Source: Candidatus Flexifilum affinis (GTDB lineage Bacteria > Chloroflexota > Anaerolineae > Aggregatilineales > Phototrophicaceae). From it: a stretch of 64,000 nt of DNA. Made by a program: the position numbers and the translations under genes. Under the pieces are notes generated by a model. It searched no databases. It was not told the DNA's origin and worked only from the letters and a program-made list of their open reading frames with translations. Shown here in pieces: positions 28,342 to 36,682 of the stretch; within the stretch, counting starts at the first letter, position 1, and each line of letters opens with the position of its first letter. The stretch is taken from NCBI GenBank assembly GCA_016713325.1, contig JADJPJ010000010.1, positions 142,683 to 206,682 on the forward strand. The letters are read 5' to 3'.

Positions 28342-29567
28342 CGCGGTTGCTCCATCAGCAGATTGCCGCCGCTGTCAAACGCCACTTCCTGCGCAGGGCC
28401 AAGGATTTCCAACTGGTCCGACGCTTCGACTTCCGGCAGCAGGTCGGCGGACACCCACAGCACCTCCAGATCGAGCGTGCTGCGGATCATGACCACACGG
28501 GCGTGCGCCGGATCGACCACGCCGGCCAGGCCCGCCTCAATCACGTCGCGATCCGTCGCAAGCGTGATGGGGATCTTGGCGCCGGCCAGGTTGCGGGAGG
28601 TCAGGCAGTTGACGTAGGTGACCGCCAGATCGATCTTGTCGTACAGGCGGCGGGGGATGAGATCGACGTGCCCGACGCCAATCGCATTGCCGTGGCTGTT
28701 TTCGGTCAGGTCGAGCGCGGTGATGACGGCAATATTGGGCTGCACTGGACCGCCGGTCCGCCGCCACATGCCGACGACATTCAGGTCGACGCCGGTCCCG
28801 CTGATATCCTTGCCCATCTCCTGAATGATCAGCAGGTCAAGGGGTTCAAAAGGTACCTTCGGCAGAAGTCGGCGCGCCTGATCGAGCAGCTGCGGCTCAA
28901 CCGCTTCGATGTCGACGGCTCGCAGCACCCGGATGATCGCGGGCTGGTGATGGCCGTTCTCGACGATGCCGACACCGGCGATGACCGGCAGCTTCTCGAT
29001 GACGACCCGGGCCACTGACGGGATGGCTTCGGCGATATTGCGCTGATGCATGGCCGCCGCGCCCACCTGCTTGCCCAGGCCGACGGAGAGGATCTTGAAC
29101 AGCCCGCTCTCCCAGGGCGCCTTGAAGGCCGTATGTTCCTTGATGCGATTGACGACGATGATGGCATCGGCGCCTGCGGCATTCTTGTCCACGTAGACCG
29201 GGATGCCATCGGCACTGGTACCGACCTGCACGGCGTCCATGCAGCTCAGGATCGGGACGCCGAGCGCACCCAGACCGTAGCCTTCCAGAACCTCTCGCTG
29301 ACCTTCGGCCGTGCCGCCACCATGGCTGCCCATGGCCGGCACCAGGAACGGTTCCGCACCCAGGGCCTGGATCTCGATGACGACGGTGCGCACGACATCG
29401 TACATGCTGCTGATGCCGCGGCTGCTCACGCCAATTGCGACGCGCATCCCCGGACGTACGCAGTCGGCAAGCGGGAGCGCCGCCAGTTCCTTCCTGACTT
29501 CAGCAGGAATGTCCTGGATGGTCTGCTCTGAAAGCCTCTGTCGAACCGGTGTCAGCCACAGGTGCAT
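28338..29567 (-). CDS. Lactate racemase (LarA)-like / DUF2088 protein
   Basis: A 409-residue protein with the LarA-type N-terminal domain (GVSSRG and VPAMGSHGGGT motifs) and an alpha/beta C-terminal half (IIVVNRIKEHTAFK, ENSHGNAIG). Characterised LarA enzymes are nickel-pincer-cofactor racemases or epimerases; many homologues have other hydroxy-acid substrates. The product here is unknown. It is the second gene in the GntR-led operon and overlaps the deaminase by four bases, so it may act on a hydroxy-acid or polyol intermediate of the pathway. No other lar genes are in the window. Confidence 0.7.
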   Translation of the reverse strand: MHLWLTPVRQRLSEQTIQDIPAEVRKELAALPLADCVRPGMRVAIGVSSRGISSMYDVVRTVVIEIQALGAEPFLVPAMGSHGGGTAEGQREVLEGYGLGALGVPILSCMDAVQVGTSADGIPVYVDKNAAGADAIIVVNRIKEHTAFKAPWESGLFKILSVGLGKQVGAAAMHQRNIAEAIPSVARVVIEKLPVIAGVGIVENGHHQPAIIRVLRAVDIEAVEPQLLDQARRLLPKVPFEPLDLLIIQEMGKDISGTGVDLNVVGMWRRTGGPVQPNIAVITALDLTENSHGNAIGVGHVDLIPRRLYDKIDLAVTYVNCLTSRNLAGAKIPITLATDRDVIEAGLAGVVDPAHARVVMIRSTLDLEVLWVSADLLPEVEASDQLEILGPAQEVAFDSGGNLLMEQPR

Positions 29568-29578
29568 GGTACCGTTTC

Positions 29579-30271
29579 CTAATCGGAGCCTGCCGCGAGG
29601 TCAGGGCTCCAGTTTTCGATCATTTCTTTGTATGCCTCGTCGATGTGGTGCTGAATTTCAGCCGTCGCCCGAACCATGTCGCCGGATTCGATGGCTGTGA
29701 CAATGGTGTCGTGGATCTGGGCCGCTTCGTTGAGCGAGCTGTACAGGCGCTTGGTCTTGAGCAGGAGGAATGAATGGAGTCGGATGCGAATCGAGTCCCA
29801 GAGTTCCTGAAGGATCTTGTGATGACTGTGGGTGATGAGCGCCCCATGGAATTCTGCGTCGAGGACAATCATGCGCGCCCGGTCTTTCGTCTGTGCCGCC
29901 TCGTGCATTCGTTCGATGATCGTGCGCAGTTCCTGGATCGTCGCAGGGTCCTGCTGTTTGATGATCAGCTTGACGGCGAGCGCTTCAAGGACCGCACGGA
30001 TGCTGTGGAGTTCGTCGAGGTCTGTTTGCGACAGACGAGAGACGTAGGTGCCGCGATAGGGGATTTTCTCGACCACCCGCATCTGCTCCAGCCGGCGGAT
30101 GGCTTCGCGGATCGGCCCCCGGCTGACGCCCAACTGCTCTCCCAGTTGCATCTCAAGCAGCTTGTCCCCCGGTCGCAAATCGCCGACGATGATGGCCTGA
30201 CTGATTTGCGCCAGGACAACTTCGACAAGGGGATCGGCACGGTCAATCTTGCGGAAGGGACTGCTGCTCAT
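29579..30271 (-). CDS. GntR family (FCD) transcriptional regulator
   Basis: A 230-residue regulator with an N-terminal winged helix (LGEQLGVSRGPIREAIRRLEQ at about 43-63) and an FCD ligand-binding C-terminal domain, whose metal-binding type residues are seen in DAEFHGALI. It is the first gene of the minus-strand operon, 11 bases upstream of the LarA-like gene, and divergent from the MtnA-like gene. It most likely controls both operons from the shared intergenic space in response to a pathway intermediate. Confidence 0.85.
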   Translation of the reverse strand: MSSSPFRKIDRADPLVEVVLAQISQAIIVGDLRPGDKLLEMQLGEQLGVSRGPIREAIRRLEQMRVVEKIPYRGTYVSRLSQTDLDELHSIRAVLEALAVKLIIKQQDPATIQELRTIIERMHEAAQTKDRARMIVLDAEFHGALITHSHHKILQELWDSIRIRLHSFLLLKTKRLYSSLNEAAQIHDTIVTAIESGDMVRATAEIQHHIDEAYKEMIENWSPDLAAGSD

Positions 30272-30349
30272 GTAGGTCGCCGCGGTCTTTTTGACACGGT
30301 AAAGTGCTTACTGTAAACTGTAGACAATATAATCGATTTGGTCAAGAAA
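30272..30349. promoter_or_regulatory. Divergent control region, GntR gene to MtnA-like gene
   Basis: A 78-base gap between divergent starts. It has TATAAT at 30328-30333 on the plus strand and an imperfect palindrome ACTGTAGACAAT centred near 30321, with a second CTGTA copy seven bases upstream. The TATAAT box lies only 16 bases before the MtnA-like ATG at 30350, which would give a very short or no leader. The palindrome is a candidate operator of the GntR protein. Confidence 0.5.
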
Positions 30350-31441
30350 ATGCCGACAGACGACTCCTCGACCGGCTTTCCTTCCCTGGATGCGCTTTAC
30401 GACAGTATCGAGTCACAGCGCCTCATGGCGCCGATCTGGCCCCGCGCCGATGGCGTCGTCATCATCGACCAGACCCTGCTCCCTTTCACCCGCGAAGAAC
30501 TCTTCATCCGCACCGCCGACGAGATGGCGACCGCGATTCGCGACATGCGCATCCGTGGCTCCGGGGCCATCGGCTGCGCGGGTGCGCTCGGCGCCTACCT
30601 GATCGTCCGCGCAACGCCAGATGATGCGGCGACGTGGACGGCAGACGCCGGCGCGCTCAAGAAAGCGCGACCCACGGCGGTCGCGCTCTCCCTGGCCATT
30701 GATGAGGTGCTGGATGCGGCGCGCCACGGCAGCAGTGTTGTGGACGCGGCGGCAGAGGCGGCGGCGGCCTTCGTCCAGCGGCAGCTCGACATGGAACGGA
30801 CGCTGGGACGCTATGGGGTGGAGGTCATCCCGGATGGCGCGACGGTGCTGACTCACTGTCATTCCGGAGCGCTGGCCGGGGCCGGTTACGGTGGACGGGC
30901 GCTGTCGGTCATTCGCGCCGCTTTCGAGGCCGGCAAGCAGATCCGGGTGATCTCGCAGGAGACACGCCCCTATTTGCAGGGCGCGCGCATCACCGTGTGG
31001 GAGCTGAGTCAGCTTGGCATCCCTGCTACGCTGGTCACCGACGGCATGTCCGGCGCGCTCATGCAGGCCGGACGGGTCGATGTGTGCGTCGTCGGCTCGG
31101 ACCGGTTGGCCATCAATGGCGATCTCGCCAACAAAGTGGGCACGTACCTGGTGGCGCTGGCCGCCCGTGAACACCACATCCCCTTCTACACGGCGACTAC
31201 CCGCTATAACGTCGATCAGGCCTGTGCCAGCGGCGCCGACATTCCGATCGAATTTCGCCCTGCCTCGGAAGTCCTCACCCTGCAAAACCGCCCGATCACG
31301 ATTGAGGGGATCGATGCGCTCTACCCGGCTTTCGACATCACGCCCGCGCATCTGCTGAGCGGAATCATCACCGAACAGGGCGTACTCAACGCGCCCTACG
31401 AGCCTAAACTGCGACAACTGATCACCCCTGAACGGCAGTGA
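30350..31441 (+). CDS. MtnA-like S-methyl-5-thioribose-1-phosphate isomerase family protein
   Basis: A 363-residue protein of the MtnA/eIF2B-alpha family, which opens aldose-1-phosphates to ketoses. The catalytic Cys is in THCHSGALAG (the usual form has N in place of the second H), and the catalytic Asp is in VGSDRLAINGDLANK. The family residues RGSGAIGCA and GMSGAL are also present. The ATG at 30350 is close to the promoter; TTG at 30338 is an alternative. With MtnP- and aldolase-like genes in the same operon, a ribose- or 5-deoxy-/methylthio-ribose-1-phosphate substrate is likely. Confidence 0.85.
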   Translation: MPTDDSSTGFPSLDALYDSIESQRLMAPIWPRADGVVIIDQTLLPFTREELFIRTADEMATAIRDMRIRGSGAIGCAGALGAYLIVRATPDDAATWTADAGALKKARPTAVALSLAIDEVLDAARHGSSVVDAAAEAAAAFVQRQLDMERTLGRYGVEVIPDGATVLTHCHSGALAGAGYGGRALSVIRAAFEAGKQIRVISQETRPYLQGARITVWELSQLGIPATLVTDGMSGALMQAGRVDVCVVGSDRLAINGDLANKVGTYLVALAAREHHIPFYTATTRYNVDQACASGADIPIEFRPASEVLTLQNRPITIEGIDALYPAFDITPAHLLSGIITEQGVLNAPYEPKLRQLITPERQ

Positions 31442-31444
31442 GCC

Positions 31445-32206
31445 ATGACCACCACTCTGCGCTATCTGAACTTCTCTGGCTTCGAGATCGTCCACGACGG
31501 CTATCGCATCGTCGTCGATCCGTTTCTGGCCGGCAGTGATGCCTATGGTATCCCACCCAGCCCGGTGCCCCTGGAAGCGCTGGACGCAACGCAGCTCGTC
31601 CTCGTCAGCCATGGCGCCTTCGACCATGTTGGCCAGACCGTAGACATTGTGCGGCGGAGCGGCGCAAAGCTGGTATGCAGCACCGACGTGCGCGTCCACG
31701 CGCAGGAGCAGGGCGTCCCCGACGATCAGATCGTCTATGTGCTCTCCGGGGTGACGGTCGACTTTGGGCCGGCGACGGTCAAGGCGCTCGACGTGCGCCA
31801 TGTGTCGCTCTTCAAATCGGGCGACCACTGGCTGTCCGGGCAACCGCTGTGCTTCATGATCAAGCTGCGCGGCGGGCCAACGATCTTCCACAGCGGCGAC
31901 ACATCGCTGTTCTCGGACCTGAAGCTGTACGGTGAGCTGCACCGCCCTGATGTGGCGCTGCTGTGCGTCGGCGGCGTTCAGGGGAAGGGGTACGAAGTGA
32001 CGCCGCTGCCGCCGGATGAGGCCGCCCTGGCGCTGGAGTGGCTGGGCGCTTCGCTGGCGATCCCGATGCACTACACACCCGCGAGTCGTACGGCAGGCCA
32101 GTTCGCCGAAGCCGTGCAGGCAAGGGGCCTGAACGCACGAGTCCATATCATGAAGCCAGGCGAGACCATCGAGCTGGAGCCGAAACCAGGGAGCAAGGTG
32201 CCATGA
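31445..32206 (+). CDS. UPF0173-like metal-dependent hydrolase (metallo-beta-lactamase fold)
   Basis: A 253-residue beta-lactamase-fold hydrolase. The metal motif is seen as VSHGAFDHVGQ, and HSGDTSLFSDLKLYGE plus the C-terminal MHYTP match the UPF0173/UlaG-like group. Some of these are lactonases acting on sugar or sugar-phosphate lactones. Residues normally written HxHxDH are altered at the second His (HGAFDH). It lies three bases after the isomerase gene. The reaction here is unknown. Confidence 0.75.
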   Translation: MTTTLRYLNFSGFEIVHDGYRIVVDPFLAGSDAYGIPPSPVPLEALDATQLVLVSHGAFDHVGQTVDIVRRSGAKLVCSTDVRVHAQEQGVPDDQIVYVLSGVTVDFGPATVKALDVRHVSLFKSGDHWLSGQPLCFMIKLRGGPTIFHSGDTSLFSDLKLYGELHRPDVALLCVGGVQGKGYEVTPLPPDEAALALEWLGASLAIPMHYTPASRTAGQFAEAVQARGLNARVHIMKPGETIELEPKPGSKVP

Positions 32207-33012
32207 GACTGAAGGACAAGGTCGCCATCGTCACCGGCGGAGCGCAGGGGCTGGGCGGGGGAATCGCACAGCGATTCGCGCAGGAGGGGGCAAAGGTCGT
32301 CATCGCCGACGTCAACGTCGAGGCGGCAGAACAGCGCCAGGCGGCCATCCGCGAGGCCGGCGGGACGGCTCTCTTTCAGCAGACCGACGTTTCCGACGAG
32401 GCCCAGGTCGAGGCGCTGTTCGAACGAGCGATCGAAGCTTTCGGGCGGGTGGATATCCTGGTCAACAATGCCGGCATCGCCCATGGGCCACGCGCCGTCG
32501 CACACTTCTTCGACCTGACGAACGAGATGTGGGACCGGCTGGTGGGCATTCACCTTAACGGTCTGTTCTACTGCACCAAGCGCGCTGCACGCCTGATGGC
32601 TAAACAGGGCGGCGGCTGCATCATCAATATGAGTTCCGGCGGTGGGACGCGCGCTCACCGGCATATGGTCGCCTACGATATGACCAAAGGCGGGATCGAG
32701 GCGGTGACCCGCGCGCTGGCGCTAGATCTGGCGCCCTTCAAAGTGCGGGTGAATGTCCTGGTTCCCGGTGTCATCCAGGTGGAGAAGCGTGCCCCGATCG
32801 GCAAAGAGACGTCGATCACGCCCGCCGACGTGATCCCGCTGGGCCGGATGGGCACGCCGGCCGACGTCGCCGGCGCAGCCGTGTATCTGGCATCCGAAGA
32901 TGCGGCCTATGTCACGGGGCAGCGGTTGGTGGTGGACGGGGGCCTGACCGTGCAGCTGCGCACCCCGAACGTCGACGCGCAGATCGATCCACACATCCTC
33001 GAAAGACTTTAG
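32203..33012 (+). CDS. Short-chain dehydrogenase/reductase
   Basis: A 269-residue NAD(P)-dependent oxidoreductase with the cofactor motif TGGAQGLG, NNAG at about residues 88-91, the catalytic Ser in NMSSGG, and YDMTK as the YxxxK motif. The ATG at 32203 overlaps the stop of the hydrolase (ATGA). It has family features of classical SDRs ending in VDGGLT. A sugar or polyol intermediate of the operon pathway is its likely substrate, but this is inference. Confidence 0.85.
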   Translation: MRLKDKVAIVTGGAQGLGGGIAQRFAQEGAKVVIADVNVEAAEQRQAAIREAGGTALFQQTDVSDEAQVEALFERAIEAFGRVDILVNNAGIAHGPRAVAHFFDLTNEMWDRLVGIHLNGLFYCTKRAARLMAKQGGGCIINMSSGGGTRAHRHMVAYDMTKGGIEAVTRALALDLAPFKVRVNVLVPGVIQVEKRAPIGKETSITPADVIPLGRMGTPADVAGAAVYLASEDAAYVTGQRLVVDGGLTVQLRTPNVDAQIDPHILERL

Positions 33013-33014
33013 CG

Positions 33015-34058
33015 GTGGGCACGAGCGATTTTCGCGCCTTCCCGAAGATCGAATTGCACCGGCACATCCCCGGCTCGATGCGTTTCGAGACCTGGTTGCA
33101 GATCGTGCGCAGCCGTGGCGTGAAGCTGCCGTCGGACTCGCCGGAAGCACTGCGCGAGATGATGACCGTCCGCGATCTTGCGCCGCTCAAGGACTATCTC
33201 CGCTGCTTCGAGATCACCGACCTGGCCTACACCGACTCCGAGGCGATTGAGACGTTCACGTACGAGGCCATCGTCGATGCCGTGGCCGAGCGTATTCTCT
33301 ATCTGGAACTGCGCGCCTCGCCGACACGCATGGCGGTGAGGGCCGGCATCTCGACAGCGCAGGCGTTGGGGGCCATGGTCAAGGGGCGCGACCGGGCGCA
33401 GGCTGAATTTGGCATTTCCGTCGGCCTGATCGCCGGGCTGTCGCGCGAGATGGGCGTAGACGTCTGCGCCCGCGAAGCCGAGACTATCGTCGACTTCGCC
33501 GGCAAGGGCATCCAGGCCATCGACCTGCTGGGCAACGAGATCGACTATCCTGCGGACTGGTTCGAGCCGATCTTCCGGCCGATCGCTGAGTCCGGGCGGA
33601 TGGGGATCACCATCCATGCCGGCGAGTCGTCCGGCGCGGATGCGGTCAAGGCGGCGGTGCTCCAACTGGGTGCGACGCGCATCGGGCATGGGGTGCGCTC
33701 CGAGCAGGACCCGGCAGTGCTGGATCTGCTGCGCGAACGCCGGATCACGCTGGAGATGTGCCCGACCAGCAACGTGCAGACGCGTTCGGCGCCAGATATG
33801 CCCTCGCATCCACTGGCCCGCTACCTACGCAGTGGCATCCGTGTGACGGTCAACACCGACAACCCGCGAATCAGCCGCGTGGATCTGGCGCACGAGTACG
33901 GTTTAGCTGTCGGCGTGATGGGCCTGACTCGCGACGAACTGGTGCAGACGCTGCACTGGGGCATCGATGCCGCCTTCGCGCCGGAGACCGTGCGCCAGCA
34001 GGTGCGCGCTCGTCTCGACGCGATGCTCATGGAACAACAAAAGGGGAGTGGGGCATGA
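33015..34058 (+). CDS. Adenosine deaminase family protein
   Basis: A 347-residue metal-dependent deaminase of the adenosine/adenine deaminase family. It has ELHRHIPGS (metal His pair), HAGESSGAD, the IGHG motif, CPTSN and the Asp in VNTDNPR. The first motif carries Pro where Asp or Glu is common. The GTG start at 33015 follows the SDR by two bases and overlaps the MtnP-like gene at its 3' end (ATGA). Deamination of adenosine or 5'-deoxyadenosine-like nucleosides would fit the operon. Confidence 0.8.
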   Translation: MGTSDFRAFPKIELHRHIPGSMRFETWLQIVRSRGVKLPSDSPEALREMMTVRDLAPLKDYLRCFEITDLAYTDSEAIETFTYEAIVDAVAERILYLELRASPTRMAVRAGISTAQALGAMVKGRDRAQAEFGISVGLIAGLSREMGVDVCAREAETIVDFAGKGIQAIDLLGNEIDYPADWFEPIFRPIAESGRMGITIHAGESSGADAVKAAVLQLGATRIGHGVRSEQDPAVLDLLRERRITLEMCPTSNVQTRSAPDMPSHPLARYLRSGIRVTVNTDNPRISRVDLAHEYGLAVGVMGLTRDELVQTLHWGIDAAFAPETVRQQVRARLDAMLMEQQKGSGA

Positions 34059-34798
34059 AGACGCTGCTGATTGGCGGTACCGGGTTCAGCGACATGGACT
34101 ATCTGGAAGAGGTGAAGCCCACCAGCATGCGCACCCCGTTCGGCGGCACGACCATCTACCTGGGTCAGTATCGGGGTTCCGAAGCTGGCTTTCTGGCCCG
34201 ACATGGTATGCACCATGAGATGCTGGCGCCGCAGGTCAACTACCGCGCCAACATCTGGGCGGCGCACCAGCTCGGCTTTCAGGTGGTCCTCGGTACCTCG
34301 GCCGTCGCCTCGCTGCAGACGCCGATCGCGGTGGGCGATCTTGTGCTGCCGGACCAGTTGGTCGACTTCAGCAAGCACCGCGCCGACTCGTTCTTTCTGC
34401 GGTCGGTGCCGATGACCAACCCGTTCAGCACGGGTCTGCGCGATCTGATCATCCAGATCGCGCGCAGTCGGCAGATTCCGCTGCATGAGCAGGCGACCTA
34501 CCTCACCGTCGAAGGGCCGCGCTACGAGACCGCCGCCGAGATCCGGCTGTTCAAGAGCTGGGGTATGGACGTTCTGGGGATGACCAACGGCACCGAAGCG
34601 GCACTCTGCCGCGAACTCGGGTTGTGCTATGCGACGATCGCCCTGGTGACCAACATGGGCGCCGGCCTGACCGAGCAGGGGCCGGATCTGCAGCGGCACC
34701 GCAGTGTGACCCAGCAGAACCTTCCCAAATTCAAGGAGCTGGCACTGGCCAGCCTGGAGACGATTTCGGCGCAGTCGCAGCTCGACTGCGAACACTAG
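34055..34798 (+). CDS. MtnP-like MTA/nucleoside phosphorylase
   Basis: A 247-residue protein of the MTA phosphorylase/purine nucleoside phosphorylase group. GGTGFSDM at residues 7-14 is the phosphate loop, followed by VNYRANIWA, EGPRYETAAEIR and GMTNGTEAALCRE. It is expected to cleave 5'-methylthioadenosine, 5'-deoxyadenosine or inosine with phosphate to ribose-1-phosphate derivatives. It overlaps the deaminase gene by four bases. The ribose-1-phosphate product would be a substrate for the MtnA-like isomerase at the head of the operon. Confidence 0.8.
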   Translation: MKTLLIGGTGFSDMDYLEEVKPTSMRTPFGGTTIYLGQYRGSEAGFLARHGMHHEMLAPQVNYRANIWAAHQLGFQVVLGTSAVASLQTPIAVGDLVLPDQLVDFSKHRADSFFLRSVPMTNPFSTGLRDLIIQIARSRQIPLHEQATYLTVEGPRYETAAEIRLFKSWGMDVLGMTNGTEAALCRELGLCYATIALVTNMGAGLTEQGPDLQRHRSVTQQNLPKFKELALASLETISAQSQLDCEH

Positions 34799-34809
34799 GA
34801 GAACTTACA

Positions 34810-35421
34810 ATGACGCTATCTTCGCAACCGGTATGGGAGGATGCGCTGCGGGCCGAACTGACGCGCATCTCGCACCGAACCTACAATCGCGGGCTGGTAC
34901 GGGGCAGTGGCGGCAACATCAGCGCCCGCTTCGACGATCGCACCATGCTGGTCACGCCTTCGGGCGTGACGCTGGGCGATACCAGCCCGGAGAACATCGT
35001 CAAAGCCAGCCTGACGTCGGACGAGTGGGTGCCTAACGATCCCTTCATCCCGTCCAAGGAATACCGCTTCCACGCGGCCATCTATCAGGCGCGGCCGGAT
35101 GTCAACGCCATTGTCCACTGTCACCCTCCGCATGCCACCGCCTATGCTGTGCGCAAGCTCGACATCCCCAAGGTCACCGACGCGGCGTTCAAACAACCGG
35201 CCATGCTCCATGTGCCGTTCGCGCCGTCGGGCAGCACGCAGCTGGTCGAGAATGTCGCCGCCGCCGTGGCCGGGCAGACGGCATTCAAAGTCATCCTGCT
35301 GGATGAGCATGGCATTGTCTCGGTGGGGAAGGATCTGTTGACAGCCTTCATCTGGGCAGATCTGGCCGAGGAAATGGCGCAGATCGCCTTCATCTCATCA
35401 CAGATCAATCTGCCGGGGTGA
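34810..35421 (+). CDS. Class II aldolase/adducin family protein
   Basis: A 203-residue zinc-dependent aldolase of the fuculose-1-phosphate aldolase family. It has RGSGGNISAR, TPSGVTLG, the metal His motif HCHPPHATA and a third metal ligand in DEHG. The ATG at 34810 follows AGGAGA. In the DHAP shunt a class II aldolase (Ald2) splits 5-deoxy- or methylthio-ribulose-1-phosphate to DHAP and an aldehyde; this gene is placed to do so after MtnP- and MtnA-like enzymes. The exact substrate remains to be assigned. Confidence 0.85.
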   Translation: MTLSSQPVWEDALRAELTRISHRTYNRGLVRGSGGNISARFDDRTMLVTPSGVTLGDTSPENIVKASLTSDEWVPNDPFIPSKEYRFHAAIYQARPDVNAIVHCHPPHATAYAVRKLDIPKVTDAAFKQPAMLHVPFAPSGSTQLVENVAAAVAGQTAFKVILLDEHGIVSVGKDLLTAFIWADLAEEMAQIAFISSQINLPG

Positions 35422-35457
35422 GCAAGGGGCGTACCATATAGAAGCACGGCCTTGTCA

Positions 35458-35497
35458 CCCCCTGACCGACGCCGTCAGCGCGGCGTCGGTCAGGGGG
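35458..35497 (+). terminator. Strong hairpin after the aldolase gene
   Basis: A perfect 17-bp inverted repeat (CCCCCTGACCGACGCCG and CGGCGTCGGTCAGGGGG) around a 6-base loop, 36 bases after the aldolase stop. No T run follows. It is probably the 3' end of the plus-strand salvage operon, and the rest of the gap to the convergent permease gene holds nothing else I recognise. Confidence 0.65.
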
Positions 35498-35671
35498 CGG
35501 GCTGCCGCTGGAATTCCCGGTCATGTGTTTGCCAGAGGATTTGTTACAGGCGGGCGTGCAAACGATGTTTGCCTGGGCTCGACCGCAGAGGTGCCGCAAC
35601 AATCGCCTTCACAAGCATGCTCTTATGGCTCATCTCCTTCTCGACACAGCACATTTCATTTAGCCCTGTGT

Positions 35672-36682
35672 TCAGCCTTTGGGGGACACTACAGACCGTG
35701 AGGGCAGTCGAATGGAGAAGCCCCCTCGATAGCTGCTCAGAAACTTCTGAACGATGATGAACAGGAACAGCAGCAGGCCAATCACGATCTTGGTCCACCA
35801 ACTGTTGAGCGTGCCGTCGAAGTTGATGTAGGTCTGGATCACGCCCTGGATCATCACGCCGACGAACGTCCCGGCCACAAAGCCGACGCCCCCGGTCAGC
35901 AGTGTTCCCCCGATCACCACCGCGGCGATGGCGTCGAGCTCCAGGCCGATGGCGGCCCGCGGATACCCCGAACTGGTGTAGAGCGAATAGACGATGCCCG
36001 ACACCGTCGCCAGGACGCTGCTCAGGGTGTAGACCAGGATGGTCGTGCGCGCCATCGGCACGCCCAGCAGGAGCGCGGCATTGGCGGCGCTCTCGCTGCT
36101 GCCGCCCATGGCATAGACGTTGCGCCCGAAGCGGGTGAAATGGGCGAGGATGATGCCGACGATCAGGACGACGACGAACAGGATGGCGACGAAGGTCAGC
36201 CGGCCGCGGTCGGGAAAGACATAGAACATATCGCCGATCATCTCGTAAAACGGATGCTCAATCGGCAGCGATTCCTGCGACAGCACGAAGGCGCCGCCGC
36301 GCGCCAGAAACATCCCGGCCAGCGTGACGATGAACGCCGGGATCTTGTAGAAGTGAATGACGGCGCCCATCAGCGCGCCAAACCCCCCGCCGATCAACAG
36401 GATGAGCGCGAAGGCGACCAGCGGGTGCAGGCCCAACTGACCGATGGCCAGGGCGCAGAAGACGCCGGTGAAGGCGACGACCGAACCGATCGACAGGTCG
36501 ATCCCGCCCGCGATGATCACGAAGGTCATGCCTACCGCCGCGATGCCCAGGAAGGATTTGTCGGTCAGGAAGTTGGCGATCACGCGGGTGGTGCCAAAGG
36601 CCGGAAAACGCTGATAGCCGATCAGGTAGAGCGCGACGAACACCACGAAGGTGGCGATGAGGGGAAAGACGCGCGATCTCAT
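35672..36682 (-). CDS. yjfF: Sugar ABC transporter permease, YjfF type
   Basis: A 336-residue membrane protein of the ribose/galactofuranose permease family, with eight to ten hydrophobic segments. GIDLSIGSV and the VIGGTLLTGG motif are the cytoplasmic-loop signatures of this family. The ATG at 36682 overlaps the stop of the other permease (ATGA), with GAGGA seven bases upstream. It is the last gene of the ytfQ-ytfR-ytfT-yjfF type operon; the symbol rests on operon order and resemblance, not on demonstrated substrate. Confidence 0.85.
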   Translation of the reverse strand: MRSRVFPLIATFVVFVALYLIGYQRFPAFGTTRVIANFLTDKSFLGIAAVGMTFVIIAGGIDLSIGSVVAFTGVFCALAIGQLGLHPLVAFALILLIGGGFGALMGAVIHFYKIPAFIVTLAGMFLARGGAFVLSQESLPIEHPFYEMIGDMFYVFPDRGRLTFVAILFVVVLIVGIILAHFTRFGRNVYAMGGSSESAANAALLLGVPMARTTILVYTLSSVLATVSGIVYSLYTSSGYPRAAIGLELDAIAAVVIGGTLLTGGVGFVAGTFVGVMIQGVIQTYINFDGTLNSWWTKIVIGLLLFLFIIVQKFLSSYRGGFSIRLPSRSVVSPKG

